A DNA stretch of 64,000 bases from JANOSH01 sp031415695 (GCA_031415695.1 JANOSH010000050.1:40045-104044); one strand, 5' to 3'; counted from the first letter of the stretch, positions 33,951 through 42,243 are shown. Notes: a model not told the origin generated them from the sequence alone. Numbers and translations: made by a program.

Positions 33951-34661
33951 CCCTGCACGAAACGCGCTAGCGGCTGCGACAAGTCCATCGAAGAGCCGCT
34001 GTTGTTCAACGTCGACGGCGGCCGTGTCCTCCGGGTGCCATTGCACTCCAACGACCCAGCAGTTCGGTAACTCGACGCCTTCAATGACGCCGTCGGCGGC
34101 GGTTGCTGTGACCACGAGTCCCTCGCCGAGACGGTCGATTGCCTGATGATGGACCGAATGCCCGATTGGACGCACTGTGCCCATAAGAAGGGCCGTACGT
34201 GACCCAGCGACGAGCTTGACGTCATGATGCGCAAAACGATGAGCAACGCTGGTTTCGCCGTCGCTGATGTGCTGGTGAAGGGTGCCGCCCAACGCAACAT
34301 TCAACACCTGGTGTCCTCGGCAGATGGCGAGAATGGGTAGCCCAAGTTCGAGCGCGCAACGGGTCAAGGTGAGTTCCAACTCGTCGTGTTCGTGACGCAC
34401 TCCGTACAGGGTCTGGTGGGGGTCCTGGCCGTAACGGCCAGGGTCAACGTCGGGACCGCCAGGTAGGACAATGCCATCAAAACGGCTGAGCACCTGGGGT
34501 AATTGTTCGACTGCAGCCGGGTCTGGGGTGATGATTACGGGGAATCCGCCGGCGCGCACCACTGCTTCGCAATACGTCGAGCCGCTGGCGAAGGTTGGCA
34601 CGCGCCAACCAGTGGACTGGTCGCTGTAGCGGCTCGGAATAGCGATAACAGGACCGGTCAT
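33894..34661 (-). CDS. Class I glutamine amidotransferase, peptidase C26 (gamma-glutamyl-GABA hydrolase-like)
   Basis: A 255-aa protein with the C26 triad: nucleophile Cys in AICRGHQVLNVALGG and His-Glu in VGVQWHPEDTAA. The opening PSRYSDQSTGWRVPTFA and LPGGPDVDPGRYG follow the PuuD family, which hydrolyses gamma-glutamyl-gamma-aminobutyrate in putrescine breakdown. It overlaps the threonine ammonia-lyase gene by 4 bp and faces, within 3 kb, a glutamine-synthetase-like ligase of the type that makes gamma-glutamylated amines, which supports a gamma-glutamyl catabolic role. The exact substrate is unknown. Its C-terminus overlaps nuoN. Confidence 0.8.
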   Translation of the reverse strand: MTGPVIAIPSRYSDQSTGWRVPTFASGSTYCEAVVRAGGFPVIITPDPAAVEQLPQVLSRFDGIVLPGGPDVDPGRYGQDPHQTLYGVRHEHDELELTLTRCALELGLPILAICRGHQVLNVALGGTLHQHISDGETSVAHRFAHHDVKLVAGSRTALLMGTVRPIGHSVHHQAIDRLGEGLVVTATAADGVIEGVELPNCWVVGVQWHPEDTAAVDVEQQRLFDGLVAAASAFRAGLEAECRNGLVGEVDEPTR

Positions 34662-35863
34662 GTGTCGTGAACCTCGCGCGCTTGGTATCCAGCAGCGTCG
34701 AGTTTGGACATCAATGCTTGGCCGTGCGCTCGGTCTCGAACCTCGATAGCGAGTTGGATACCGGTCTGTCGTACGTGCAGTTCGACTCCTTCGCGCACGT
34801 GTTCCACCTCGATGACATTGGCACCAAAATCGCCAACCAAGGTCAACAGCTTGGCCAGGACCCCGGGCCGGTCGGTCAACCGTGCAAAGAGGATGAGCCG
34901 ACGACCGGATCGGGTCTCTTGACGCCTGATGAGGTTGGGGAGCACGCCGAGATCAACGTTGCCGCCCGACAGCACTAGGCACGTGGTGCCACTTGTTCGC
35001 CGCGGCACACGGTTGGCGAGCAGCGCCGCCACGCCGACCGACCCGGCTCCTTCAACGTAGAGGTGGGCGTGTTCCATGAGGAACATCATGGCGTCGGCTA
35101 CTTCGTCTTCGGTGACGATCAAAAGCTCATCGACGTAACGTTCGATCAGAGGGCGTGTAATCGTGCCGGGTCGCTTGACTGCGATGCCGTCGGCCAACGT
35201 ATTGATGGGACCAGTGGGTGTGACACCTGTGGCATAGGGTGCGCATGCTTCGACCTGAACGCCAACAATTTTCACATCGGGTCGGGCGAGCTTGATTGCT
35301 ACGGCAACTCCGCTGATGAGGCCTCCGCCCCCGACAGGAACCAACACTTGGGACATGGCGGGAATGTCGCCGAGGAGCTCGAGCCCGAGTGTTGCCTGGC
35401 CAGCCACCACACCCTCGTCGTCGTAGGGCGACACAAAGGTGGCGTTCAGTTCGACAGCCCGAGCCTGGGCCGCGGCAATTGCCTCGTCGACCGAGTCGCC
35501 CCCTTCATGAACGTGTGCGCCGTAGCTGCGGATCGCCTCGCATTTGGAGATCGAAGCGCCACTCGGCACGAAGATCTCGCACGGCACGCTTCGTACCCGG
35601 GCCGCATATGCCAGTGCCTGCCCATGGTTGCCAGCGCTACCGGCCACGACGCCGGATTGCGCAGTGGGACCAAGTTCGGCCACCTTGGCCAGCGCGCCGC
35701 GAAGTTTGAAACTGCCCGTCCGTTGAAGGTTTTCGGCCTTGAGTACGACGGTGCCGCCATACCGTTCGGACAGCGACAGCGATTCGATTACCGGTGTGTG
35801 GCGTACTACGCCGAGACCGGCGATTCTCGCCGCTTCGATTCGCTCGGGCGTAATGGCGCTCAC
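34658..35863 (-). CDS. ilvA: Threonine ammonia-lyase (threonine dehydratase) with C-terminal ACT-like domain
   Basis: A 401-aa PLP enzyme deaminating threonine (or serine) to 2-oxobutyrate (or pyruvate). Lys53 in TGSFKLRGALAK forms the Schiff base; SAGNHGQALAYAA and VPVGGGGLISGVAVAIK bind the cofactor phosphate. Residues from about 325 on form an ACT-type regulatory domain. The single short regulatory part and 400-aa length resemble the catabolic/short IlvA type. The GTG start at 35863 lies 8 nt after a TACACT box and has no ribosome site, so the mRNA is probably leaderless. It is followed by the C26 amidotransferase in a 4-bp overlap. Confidence 0.9.
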   Translation of the reverse strand: MSAITPERIEAARIAGLGVVRHTPVIESLSLSERYGGTVVLKAENLQRTGSFKLRGALAKVAELGPTAQSGVVAGSAGNHGQALAYAARVRSVPCEIFVPSGASISKCEAIRSYGAHVHEGGDSVDEAIAAAQARAVELNATFVSPYDDEGVVAGQATLGLELLGDIPAMSQVLVPVGGGGLISGVAVAIKLARPDVKIVGVQVEACAPYATGVTPTGPINTLADGIAVKRPGTITRPLIERYVDELLIVTEDEVADAMMFLMEHAHLYVEGAGSVGVAALLANRVPRRTSGTTCLVLSGGNVDLGVLPNLIRRQETRSGRRLILFARLTDRPGVLAKLLTLVGDFGANVIEVEHVREGVELHVRQTGIQLAIEVRDRAHGQALMSKLDAAGYQAREVHDT

Positions 35864-35871
35864 GGTGCTTT

Positions 35872-35877
35872 AGTGTA
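35872..35877 (-). promoter_or_regulatory. Leaderless-type -10 box (TACACT) for the threonine ammonia-lyase gene
   Basis: On the minus strand TACACT ends 8 nt before the GTG at 35863. The 52-nt gap to the divergent SDR gene holds both promoters. Confidence 0.45.
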
Positions 35878-35915
35878 TGGGAACAGACCAATTGGGGAGA
35901 AGGAACCACAGCGCA

Positions 35916-36686
35916 ATGAGTCGTCTGCAGGGAAAAGTCGCGTTCATTACCGGTGCCGCCGGAGGACTCGGACGCGTGGCTGCCGAGTTGTTTGCGAGCG
36001 AAGGTGCCGCAGTAATGATCGCCGATACGATGCCGGCCCACGACGCTGTCAACGCAATCGTCGCTGCTGGGGGAACCGCTGCTTCGGTGCGCTGCGACGT
36101 CTCGAACGACGCCAGTGTGGCCGCTGCCATTAGTGCCACGGTGGGAATCTTTGGCGGACTCCACATCTTGTACAACAACGCCGGCATCAGCCCCGGCGAC
36201 GACGACGGTCCGGTGAACACGAGCGATGAAACGTGGCAGGCCGTTCTCGACATCAATGTCACCGGCGTGGCTCGGTGCTGTCGCCATGGTATTCCAGCAA
36301 TGCTTGCCAGCGGCGGTGGAAGCATCATCAATGTGGCCAGCTTCGTTGCTCATCTCGGAGCCGCGACCCCTCAAATTGCCTATACGGCCAGCAAGGGAGC
36401 GGTGCTATCCATGACCCGTGAAATTGCGGTCATCTACGCCCGTCGAGGCATCAGATGCAACGCCTTGTGCCCCGGCCCGGTTCTCACCCCGTTGTTGGCA
36501 AAGTTCCTTTCTGACGACGCCAAACGAAATCGTCGGCTCGTTCATATCCCCATGGGACGCTTCGGTGAAGCCCGAGAGATCGCCAACGGCGCTCTGTTCC
36601 TTGCCAGCGACGACAGTTCATTCATGACTGGACAATCATTGTTGATCGACGGCGGCATAACTGCTGCGTACACCACGCCGGAATAG
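35916..36686 (+). CDS. Short-chain dehydrogenase/reductase (SDR)
   Basis: A 256-aa classical SDR. The nucleotide loop is TGAAGGLG (12-19), the NNAG motif is at 87-90, and the catalytic set is Asn114, Ser142, Tyr156 and Lys160 (YTASK). Asp37 after the second strand (MIAD) favours NAD over NADP. The C-terminal CPGPVLTPLL and DGGITAAY are typical. The substrate is unknown. The ATG at 35916 is preceded by GGGAGAAGGA. It starts a four-gene plus-strand operon with a ligase, an amidotransferase and a GntR regulator. Confidence 0.88.
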   Translation: MSRLQGKVAFITGAAGGLGRVAAELFASEGAAVMIADTMPAHDAVNAIVAAGGTAASVRCDVSNDASVAAAISATVGIFGGLHILYNNAGISPGDDDGPVNTSDETWQAVLDINVTGVARCCRHGIPAMLASGGGSIINVASFVAHLGAATPQIAYTASKGAVLSMTREIAVIYARRGIRCNALCPGPVLTPLLAKFLSDDAKRNRRLVHIPMGRFGEAREIANGALFLASDDSSFMTGQSLLIDGGITAAYTTPE

Positions 36687-36694
36687 GAGACTTC

Positions 36695-38068
36695 ATGGAC
36701 CCGGGACGCAACCGCCCGCTTTCTACCCAACAGCTCACATCAGCCATTCGTTCGGGCGAGATCGACACCGTGCTGGTGGTCTTTCCGGATCATCAGGGCC
36801 GTCTCGTCGGCAAGCGTTGCGACGGCGACTTCTTTTTGGAGGTGGTGCTTCCCGAAGGCACGGAGAACTGCAACTACCTCATTGCCACCGACATCGACAA
36901 CAACGCCGTACCGGGGTACCGGTTCGCCAACTACAACCTCGGTTACGGCGACATGAAGGGTCTCGTTGACCCAACAACCATACGGCTGTGCCCGTGGATT
37001 GAAAAAACAGCTCTGGTCTTTTGTGATCTCGTCGAGGTCGCCGACGACACGCCGATTCCTGTTTCGCCGCGCCAGATACTTCGCGACCAGATCGCCAAGG
37101 CCGAGGCTCACGGGTTCACGCCGATGTTTGGTAGCGAGATCGAGTTCTTCTTATTTTACGACACGTATGAGGAGGCCTCGGCTAAGGGTTTTCGTGATCT
37201 GCGGCCGCACTCGTCGTATCTCGAGGATTATCACATTCTCCAGACCACAAAGGACGAGTACATCGTCGGGCTGATTCGTCGGTACCTCAAGAGCGCTGGT
37301 CTGCCGGTCGAAACGAGCAAAGGCGAAGCCGGTCGGGGACAGCACGAGCTGAACATGACCTATATGCCGGCGTTGGAGATGGCTGACGCCAACGCGTTTT
37401 ACAAGAACGCGGCTAAGGAGATCGCCGCGCTGAATGGGCGTTCCATCACCTTTATGGCGAAGTACGACTTCGACGATACCGGTTCGAGCTACCACATTCA
37501 TTCGAGCTTGTGGACTAGTGGCCGCTCGGTTATGGCAGGCCACGACGCCCACCATATGAGTGACACATTTCGCTGGTACCTCGGCGGGCTCATGGCTACG
37601 GCACGTGAGTTCTCGCTGTTGTATGCACCGACTATCAACAGCTACAAACGATTTCAGCCCGACTCGTGGGCACCAACGGCGGTCGGCTGGGGTGTCGACA
37701 ATCGCACGTTGGGTTTTCGCGTCGTGGGACATGGGCAGGGGATGCGAGTCGAGTGTCGAATTCCAGGAGCCGACGCCAATGGCTACCACGCGTTCGCCGC
37801 GCAGCTCGCCGGCGGCCTCCACGGCATCGAAAACAAAATCGAACCGGGCGACCCGTACCTATCGAACGGCTACGAGTCCAAAGATCTGCCCCGAATACCT
37901 TGGAACATCGTCGACGCCATCGAACTGTGGCGTAACTCGGTCACCGCTCGCGCCTGCTTTGGTGACGAGGTGCACCATCATGTCCTTAACGCCGCTGAGC
38001 AGGAATGGCGTGCGTTCAACCGTTCGGTGACCGAGTGGGAACGCCGCCGCTACTTCGAGAGGATCTAG
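36695..38068 (+). CDS. Glutamine synthetase-family ligase (gamma-glutamylpolyamine synthetase-like)
   Basis: A 457-aa protein of the glutamine synthetase fold. The metal-binding glutamate strand is MFGSEIEFFLF; later come GEAGRGQHELNMTY, the ATP/metal segment SYHIHSSLW, NSYKRFQPDSWAP and the C-terminal RVECRIPGADANGYHAFAAQLAGG. It lacks the adenylylation Tyr loop of true GlnA and fits the GlnA3/PuuA group, which ligates glutamate to amines such as polyamines or ethanolamine. It is 8 nt after the SDR gene and 2 nt before the amidotransferase gene. Together with the C26 hydrolase on the other strand it suggests amine breakdown by gamma-glutamylation. The amine is not identifiable. Confidence 0.82.
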   Translation: MDPGRNRPLSTQQLTSAIRSGEIDTVLVVFPDHQGRLVGKRCDGDFFLEVVLPEGTENCNYLIATDIDNNAVPGYRFANYNLGYGDMKGLVDPTTIRLCPWIEKTALVFCDLVEVADDTPIPVSPRQILRDQIAKAEAHGFTPMFGSEIEFFLFYDTYEEASAKGFRDLRPHSSYLEDYHILQTTKDEYIVGLIRRYLKSAGLPVETSKGEAGRGQHELNMTYMPALEMADANAFYKNAAKEIAALNGRSITFMAKYDFDDTGSSYHIHSSLWTSGRSVMAGHDAHHMSDTFRWYLGGLMATAREFSLLYAPTINSYKRFQPDSWAPTAVGWGVDNRTLGFRVVGHGQGMRVECRIPGADANGYHAFAAQLAGGLHGIENKIEPGDPYLSNGYESKDLPRIPWNIVDAIELWRNSVTARACFGDEVHHHVLNAAEQEWRAFNRSVTEWERRRYFERI

Positions 38069-38070
38069 CG

Positions 38071-38739
38071 ATGCGCGCTCTTGTGTTCGCCAACGTCGAT
38101 GACGACGATGCCGGCTTCGTTGCCGAGCGCCTTATCAACCGCGGGTTCGCCATCTCCACCGTGTATCGCGAGTCTCTCCAAACGGCCGCTTCCCTCGATG
38201 GCATCGATGTGGTTGTCTCGCTCGGTTCGGAATGGTCCGTCTACTGGCCGTCCGTCGGGCAGTCAGTCGCGGCCGAGGCCCAACTGATTCGGAACGCTCA
38301 CGACGCCGGTATCCCGGTTCTCGGCATCTGCTTCGGTGCTCAGCTCGCGGCGTTTGCGTTGGGCGGCCGGGTGACCCGGGCACCCCTGCCCGAGATTGGC
38401 TGGTTCGACGTCGATCCCACCACGGCTGGTGATGGCGTTATCGATGCCCGCCCGTGGTTCCAATGGCACAACGATCGCTTCGAACCTCCACCGGGTGCAA
38501 CCATTCTCGCCACGAGCGCTCGCTCCTGCCAGGGCTTCTCGGTTGGCCGCACTATCGCCGTGCAGTTTCACCCGGAAGTCACTGCTGAGATCGTGGAGCG
38601 GTGGATCAGCGTGGGCGACGCCGACCTTGTTCGCAATAGTGTCGATGCCGCGTCGATGCTTGGCCGCACGGTCACCGAGGTGCAGTCCAGCCGGTCTGGC
38701 GCCCACCGGTTAGTCGACATGGTGCTGGACCAGGCGTAG
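38071..38739 (+). CDS. Type 1 glutamine amidotransferase (GMP synthase GATase-like)
   Basis: A 222-aa class I glutamine amidotransferase. The nucleophile is the Cys in LGICFGAQLAAFALGG and the His-Glu pair is in AVQFHPEV. Stand-alone proteins of this type resemble the GATase domain of GuaA but have no synthetase partner, and several act on gamma-glutamyl compounds. Position between a glutamine synthetase-like ligase and a GntR regulator supports that here. The ATG at 38071 has GAGAGGA upstream, which decides the start; the longer frame lies inside the ligase gene. Confidence 0.83.
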   Translation: MRALVFANVDDDDAGFVAERLINRGFAISTVYRESLQTAASLDGIDVVVSLGSEWSVYWPSVGQSVAAEAQLIRNAHDAGIPVLGICFGAQLAAFALGGRVTRAPLPEIGWFDVDPTTAGDGVIDARPWFQWHNDRFEPPPGATILATSARSCQGFSVGRTIAVQFHPEVTAEIVERWISVGDADLVRNSVDAASMLGRTVTEVQSSRSGAHRLVDMVLDQA

Positions 38740-38745
38740 GCCAAC

Positions 38746-39456
38746 ATGACAATCGAGGTGATACTTCGACCTGTCAAGGCCGGTAACACGTTCGAGCAAA
38801 CCGTGGAACGGCTTGCCCAGGCCATCAAGCTTGGCGCCGTGTTGCAAGGCGAACGGCTGCCGCCCGAGCGCGAACTGGCTGAACGGCTCAATGTGAGTCG
38901 GGTGACACTTCGTGAGGCCATCAAGGCGCTACATGCGGCAGGCTTTGTCGAGAGTCGGCGAGGGCGGACTGGTGGAACCTTCGTCGTGTACGACACGTCG
39001 TTACGCCAGTCAGCGACGCCAGAAATTACAGCACGCATTATGGGCCCGCTGCTTCACGATGCATTGGCGTTTCGCCGAGTCGTCGAACCCGGTGCGGCCG
39101 AGCTGGCGGCGCGCCAAAAGCTTGACCTCGATCAGCGCAGTCGGCTCGAAACAGCACTCGAGTCCGTTTCGACCGCTCGACCAACTGCTCGTCGTACCGC
39201 TGATTCGCAGCTGCATTTGCTTGTCGCAGAGTTGTCGGGTTCTGCGTCGCTCGCCGTCGCCGTCGCCGATGTTCAAGCTCGTCTCGACGACATGCTGGCG
39301 GCCATTCCGGTACTGGCTCGAAACATCGAGCATTCCGATAACGACCATGTCGCGTTTGTCGAAGCGATACTCGCGCGCCGCCCGGCACGAGCCCGTAAGG
39401 TTATGGAGGCCCACGTCGAGTCCACCGCAGCCCTGCTTCGCGGCTTTCTGGCTTAG
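38746..39456 (+). CDS. GntR-family transcriptional regulator, FadR/FCD type
   Basis: A 236-aa regulator. The winged helix-turn-helix (about 15-80) contains GERLPPERELAERLNVSRVTLREAIKAL and the wing ESRRGRTGGTFV. The C-terminal all-helical FCD domain (about 95-230) usually binds a carboxylic acid and a metal through Asp/His residues; candidates include the His in LHLLVAELSG and HVAFVEAI. It closes the SDR-ligase-amidotransferase operon and probably represses it until the amine or its acid product appears. Confidence 0.88.
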   Translation: MTIEVILRPVKAGNTFEQTVERLAQAIKLGAVLQGERLPPERELAERLNVSRVTLREAIKALHAAGFVESRRGRTGGTFVVYDTSLRQSATPEITARIMGPLLHDALAFRRVVEPGAAELAARQKLDLDQRSRLETALESVSTARPTARRTADSQLHLLVAELSGSASLAVAVADVQARLDDMLAAIPVLARNIEHSDNDHVAFVEAILARRPARARKVMEAHVESTAALLRGFLA

Positions 39457-39475
39457 TGGCGGAGCAAGCGACTGG

Positions 39476-39522
39476 CTTTGGAGCGGATCCGTGTTGTGAC
39501 ACAACGTCGATCCGCTCCAAAG
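39476..39522. terminator. 14-bp inverted repeat with nested palindrome after the GntR gene
   Basis: CTTTGGAGCGGATC (39476-39489) pairs perfectly with 39509-39522; the loop contains GTTGTGACACAAC, itself a 5-bp hairpin. The element lies 19 nt after the regulator stop and 150 nt before the subtilase gene. It is most likely a terminator without T tract. The nested TGTGACACA could be an operator. The rest of the 217-nt gap shows nothing else definite. Confidence 0.5.
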
Positions 39523-39660
39523 TGGCGCTTGGCTGGCAGATCACCACGTGGTAGGTCGTCAGACCCAATCGAGTGCGGATCCTGACCCTTTCGAGAACCA
39601 ATTCGGCGACACTTGGTTGGTTCTTTAGTAGTAGCGAAGTCGTTACGAACGGTGATAGCT

Positions 39661-39666
39661 GATACT
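39661..39666 (+). promoter_or_regulatory. Leaderless-type -10 box (GATACT) for the subtilase gene
   Basis: GATACT ends 7 nt before the first ATG at 39674; no ribosome-binding site is seen. Confidence 0.4.
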
Positions 39667-39673
39667 TGTTGTC

Positions 39674-41089
39674 ATGATGCGGGTCCGAAAATACTGGTTT
39701 GTGATCGCAGCGGCGCTGCTTGTGGGTGGCGTGCCGTCGATAGCGGCATTTGCGTCGCCACCTGGCATGGTCCGAGTTGTGATGGCCGGTGATCCGGGCA
39801 TGTCAGCTCTAACCAAGGCAGCGGTACTCAAGGCGGGCGGGCTGTGGGTCGACGATTTGGATGTGCTCGATGGCGGGGTGGCCGACGTGCCTGCCGATGC
39901 AGTCGGGCGACTCCGTGCGACTCCGGGTGTTCAATCAGTCGCCGTCGATACCACTGTCAGCTTGAAGTCCGCGGTGCCGTTGCCTCAGGCGTCGGCGTCC
40001 GGATCGGCCGACTCGAAGGTGATTCGTGCGGCCATGAATATTGAAAAGGATGACACCAAGGCTGATGGTGAGGGAATCGACATCGCTCTCATTGACTCGG
40101 GTGTAGCGCCGGTCAAGGGCCTCGAGGTCAAGCAACTGCTGTTTCTGTCACCGACGACTGGCCAACTGGTACCCGGTTCCGAAGCCGTATACGACAAAGT
40201 GGGGCACGGCACCCACATGGCCGGGTTGCTCATCGGGAAATCTGGAGGAGTGAAAGGCCTGGCTCGGGGTTCTCGAGTGGTGAGCGCCAACGTCTCTGAT
40301 GCTCAGGGCCGTACGTCGTTGTCGCTGATTTTGCGGGCAATCGACGCCACGATCTCCAATTCGCAGAGCAATGGTCTGAACATTCGGGTGATGGTCATGG
40401 CGTTTGGTTACCCGCCCGACACGATTGCTGGTCGCCTAGTGATGGTGGCGGCCGAGAGGGCGGTTGCGTCCGGCATTGTCGTTGTTGCCGCAGCCGGGAA
40501 TGGCGGGACAACGACCGGAAAGCTCGACGCTCCGGCCGCGAGTCCAGTCGTTCTTGCCGTAGGAGCAGCCGATGTACTGAGCGGGTCTCCGAAGATGCCT
40601 GCATTCTCGAGCCGTGGAACCGGCAGGTCGCCGGATCTCGTCGCCCCCGGCGTTGGTATCCTCAGCATTCGCGATACTGGCTCGTTCCTGGACTCTGAGT
40701 TTCCCGAGGCGCGAGTCAGCAAGGAGTTGTTCCGGGGTAGCGGTACATCGCAGGCTGCCGCACTTGTTGGCGGCCTTGTAGCGATGCTGTTGGAGGAGCT
40801 TCCCGACCTGACTCCGTCGATGGTCCGTGCCCGGCTTGAGCTTACCGCCACGCCGATCCCTGGGGTGGCGACGAATGAGCAAGGCGCTGGCATGGTCAAC
40901 TATGGCGATGCTCTCGACGAGGATGACGTTGACTTCCCCGTCAACGCTCTAACGGTGCTGCTTCGTTCCGGAACCGCCCCGGCCGGCGAGCTCGATGATC
41001 CCAACGCCGGAGATCTTAATGGGACCCGTTGGGCCGGTACACGTTGGGCGGGCACTCGTTGGATGGGCGACGGCTGGACAGCGGCTTAG
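39674..41089 (+). CDS. Secreted subtilisin-family (S8) serine protease with WAGTR repeat tail
   Basis: A 471-aa protease. A signal peptide covers residues 1-28 (RKYWFVIAAALLVGG with cleavage after AFA). A propeptide-like segment runs to about 115. The S8 triad is complete: Asp141 in ALIDSGV, His178 in GHGTHMAG and Ser359 in GSGTSQAAA, with oxyanion Asn276 in AAAGNGG. The C-terminus is odd: an acidic linker and then NGTRWAGTRWAGTRWMG, three copies of a five-residue repeat. It ends 4 bp inside the 3' end of the convergent kinase gene, facing the peptide/ABC exporter genes. It could mature the exported Gly-rich peptide, but that is inference. Confidence 0.88.
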   Translation: MMRVRKYWFVIAAALLVGGVPSIAAFASPPGMVRVVMAGDPGMSALTKAAVLKAGGLWVDDLDVLDGGVADVPADAVGRLRATPGVQSVAVDTTVSLKSAVPLPQASASGSADSKVIRAAMNIEKDDTKADGEGIDIALIDSGVAPVKGLEVKQLLFLSPTTGQLVPGSEAVYDKVGHGTHMAGLLIGKSGGVKGLARGSRVVSANVSDAQGRTSLSLILRAIDATISNSQSNGLNIRVMVMAFGYPPDTIAGRLVMVAAERAVASGIVVVAAAGNGGTTTGKLDAPAASPVVLAVGAADVLSGSPKMPAFSSRGTGRSPDLVAPGVGILSIRDTGSFLDSEFPEARVSKELFRGSGTSQAAALVGGLVAMLLEELPDLTPSMVRARLELTATPIPGVATNEQGAGMVNYGDALDEDDVDFPVNALTVLLRSGTAPAGELDDPNAGDLNGTRWAGTRWAGTRWMGDGWTAA

Positions 41090-41994
41090 GCGCTCGGTGG
41101 CGGCGACGTGAGGTCGACGAACGCCGGCCACGGCGGCTCGATGGTCGGTCGAATTGTTCGCAGTGCGACCATCGCTGATCGAGCGCAGCGAGGGCGTCGG
41201 TCGGGGTCAGTGTGAAGAAGTGCTTCGATCACCGTCGCTAGGCGCTTGCCAGCGCCACTAGCGGGTCGCCATCGGAGTTCAGAGCCGGGCAGTGGTGGCC
41301 GACGATTCGTGACCAATTCGGCCAACGTGGCTCCCAGTCCGTATATGTCGGCGGCCGCTGTCGCGGGCTTGCGAGAGGCCTGCTCAGGAGCCATGTATGC
41401 CTCGGTTCCCCAAACTGGCCCCGAGGGTGCGGGTGAGCCGATCGGACGCACAAGGCCAAGGTCGATCAGAACGATGCGGCCATCTCGGAAGATCACATTG
41501 TCGGGCTTCACATCTAGATGTGCTAGTCCGGACCTGTGCAGGTAGTCGAGGGCCATCAAGATCTGGAGACCGATAGTTGTGGCATCAGTCGGACTGAACG
41601 GGCCTTCGGAGTCGAGAACGTTCCCGAGGGTCGGGCCCTCTACGTACTCGAGTACCACATGCGGGTGATCGGTGGACGTGCCGTCTTCATACAGCCGTGG
41701 AAGAAACGGGTGGCTCAGCTTGGCTAGTAGCCCTGCCTCGCGAGTCAGGGCGGAGATCGACCGGGATTTCGTGACCTCACTCGGACCTAAGAGCTTCACG
41801 ACAGCAGGGGCAGTCCGCACGAGTGACCAGCTGAGCCACGTCTCGCAGCGTTCTCCACGCCCGAGACATGTCCAAGCAACATAACCGGGCACGATGGGTT
41901 CACCCGGTTGAAACGACCACTGAACAGTTCCTTGCGCCCGGTCTCTCGGTGGTTCTTGTGTCAAACCTATTCGCCCTGTCTGTTGAGAAATCAT
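41086..41994 (-). CDS. Serine/threonine protein kinase (Hanks type), soluble
   Basis: A 302-aa kinase. It has the glycine loop GRGERCETW (45-53), Lys67 in VVKLLG, an acidic helix with Glu86 in TREAGLL, catalytic Asp161 in HLDVKPDN, metal-binding Asp178 in DLG (in place of DFG), and MAPE at 201-204. The HRD arginine is Leu, so activation-loop phosphorylation may not be needed. No membrane helix or PASTA domain follows, unlike most actinobacterial kinases. It is 60 nt after a Gly/Ser/Lys-rich peptide gene with 12 serines, and a hairpin lies between them. The peptide is a possible substrate. No lanthionine cyclase domain is present. Confidence 0.88.
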   Translation of the reverse strand: MISQQTGRIGLTQEPPRDRAQGTVQWSFQPGEPIVPGYVAWTCLGRGERCETWLSWSLVRTAPAVVKLLGPSEVTKSRSISALTREAGLLAKLSHPFLPRLYEDGTSTDHPHVVLEYVEGPTLGNVLDSEGPFSPTDATTIGLQILMALDYLHRSGLAHLDVKPDNVIFRDGRIVLIDLGLVRPIGSPAPSGPVWGTEAYMAPEQASRKPATAAADIYGLGATLAELVTNRRPPLPGSELRWRPASGAGKRLATVIEALLHTDPDRRPRCARSAMVALRTIRPTIEPPWPAFVDLTSPPPSA

Positions 41995-42003
41995 AGAACG
42001 TTG

Positions 42004-42031
42004 GGGTCAGCGGCACGCGTTCCGCTGACCC
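42004..42031 (-). terminator. Hairpin between the peptide gene and the kinase gene
   Basis: GGGTCAGCGG (42004-42013) and CCGCTGACCC (42022-42031) form a perfect 10-bp stem with an 8-nt loop, placed 23 nt after the peptide stop and 9 nt before the kinase ATG. It may be an attenuator or processing site that makes the small peptide more abundant than the kinase. Confidence 0.5.
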
Positions 42032-42054
42032 TCAACTACTAGCTGCTTTGGGAC

Positions 42055-42222
42055 TTAATGGCAGCCCCCACCGGAGCCCCCACCTGAGCCGCCGCGTGAG
42101 CCGCCGCGTGAGCCACCACCTCCCTTGGATTTGCCCCCTTTGGAGCCTCCCTTGGACTTACCTCCTTTGGAACCACCGTTCCCGTGGGATCCGGAGTACC
42201 AACCTGATTTTGCTTTTGACAT
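42055..42222 (-). CDS. 55-aa Gly/Ser/Lys-rich peptide; candidate precursor of an exported modified peptide
   Basis: ATG at 42222 to TAA at 42055 encodes 55 residues: 25 Gly, 12 Ser, 8 Lys and 2 Arg, with no acidic residue. It begins MSKAKSGWYSGSHGN, contains two tandem 9-mers GGSKGGKSK (16-24 and 25-33), then GGSRGGSR, and ends GGGCH with the only Cys. The Shine-Dalgarno AGGAGGTGA, 3 nt before the ATG, is the best in the window, which points to strong translation. It sits 21 nt after the ABC exporter gene and before the kinase gene. I see no signal peptide or classic GG leader cleavage site. Function unknown; structural protein or antimicrobial peptide are both possible. Confidence 0.7.
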   Translation of the reverse strand: MSKAKSGWYSGSHGNGGSKGGKSKGGSKGGKSKGGGGSRGGSRGGSGGGSGGGCH

Positions 42223-42243
42223 GTTTCACCTCCTTGTCGTTGA

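Noticed and set aside
41086..41994. Lanthipeptide synthetase LanKC for the kinase
   Set aside because: Only a kinase domain of about 300 aa is present; there is no lyase or zinc-cyclase domain.
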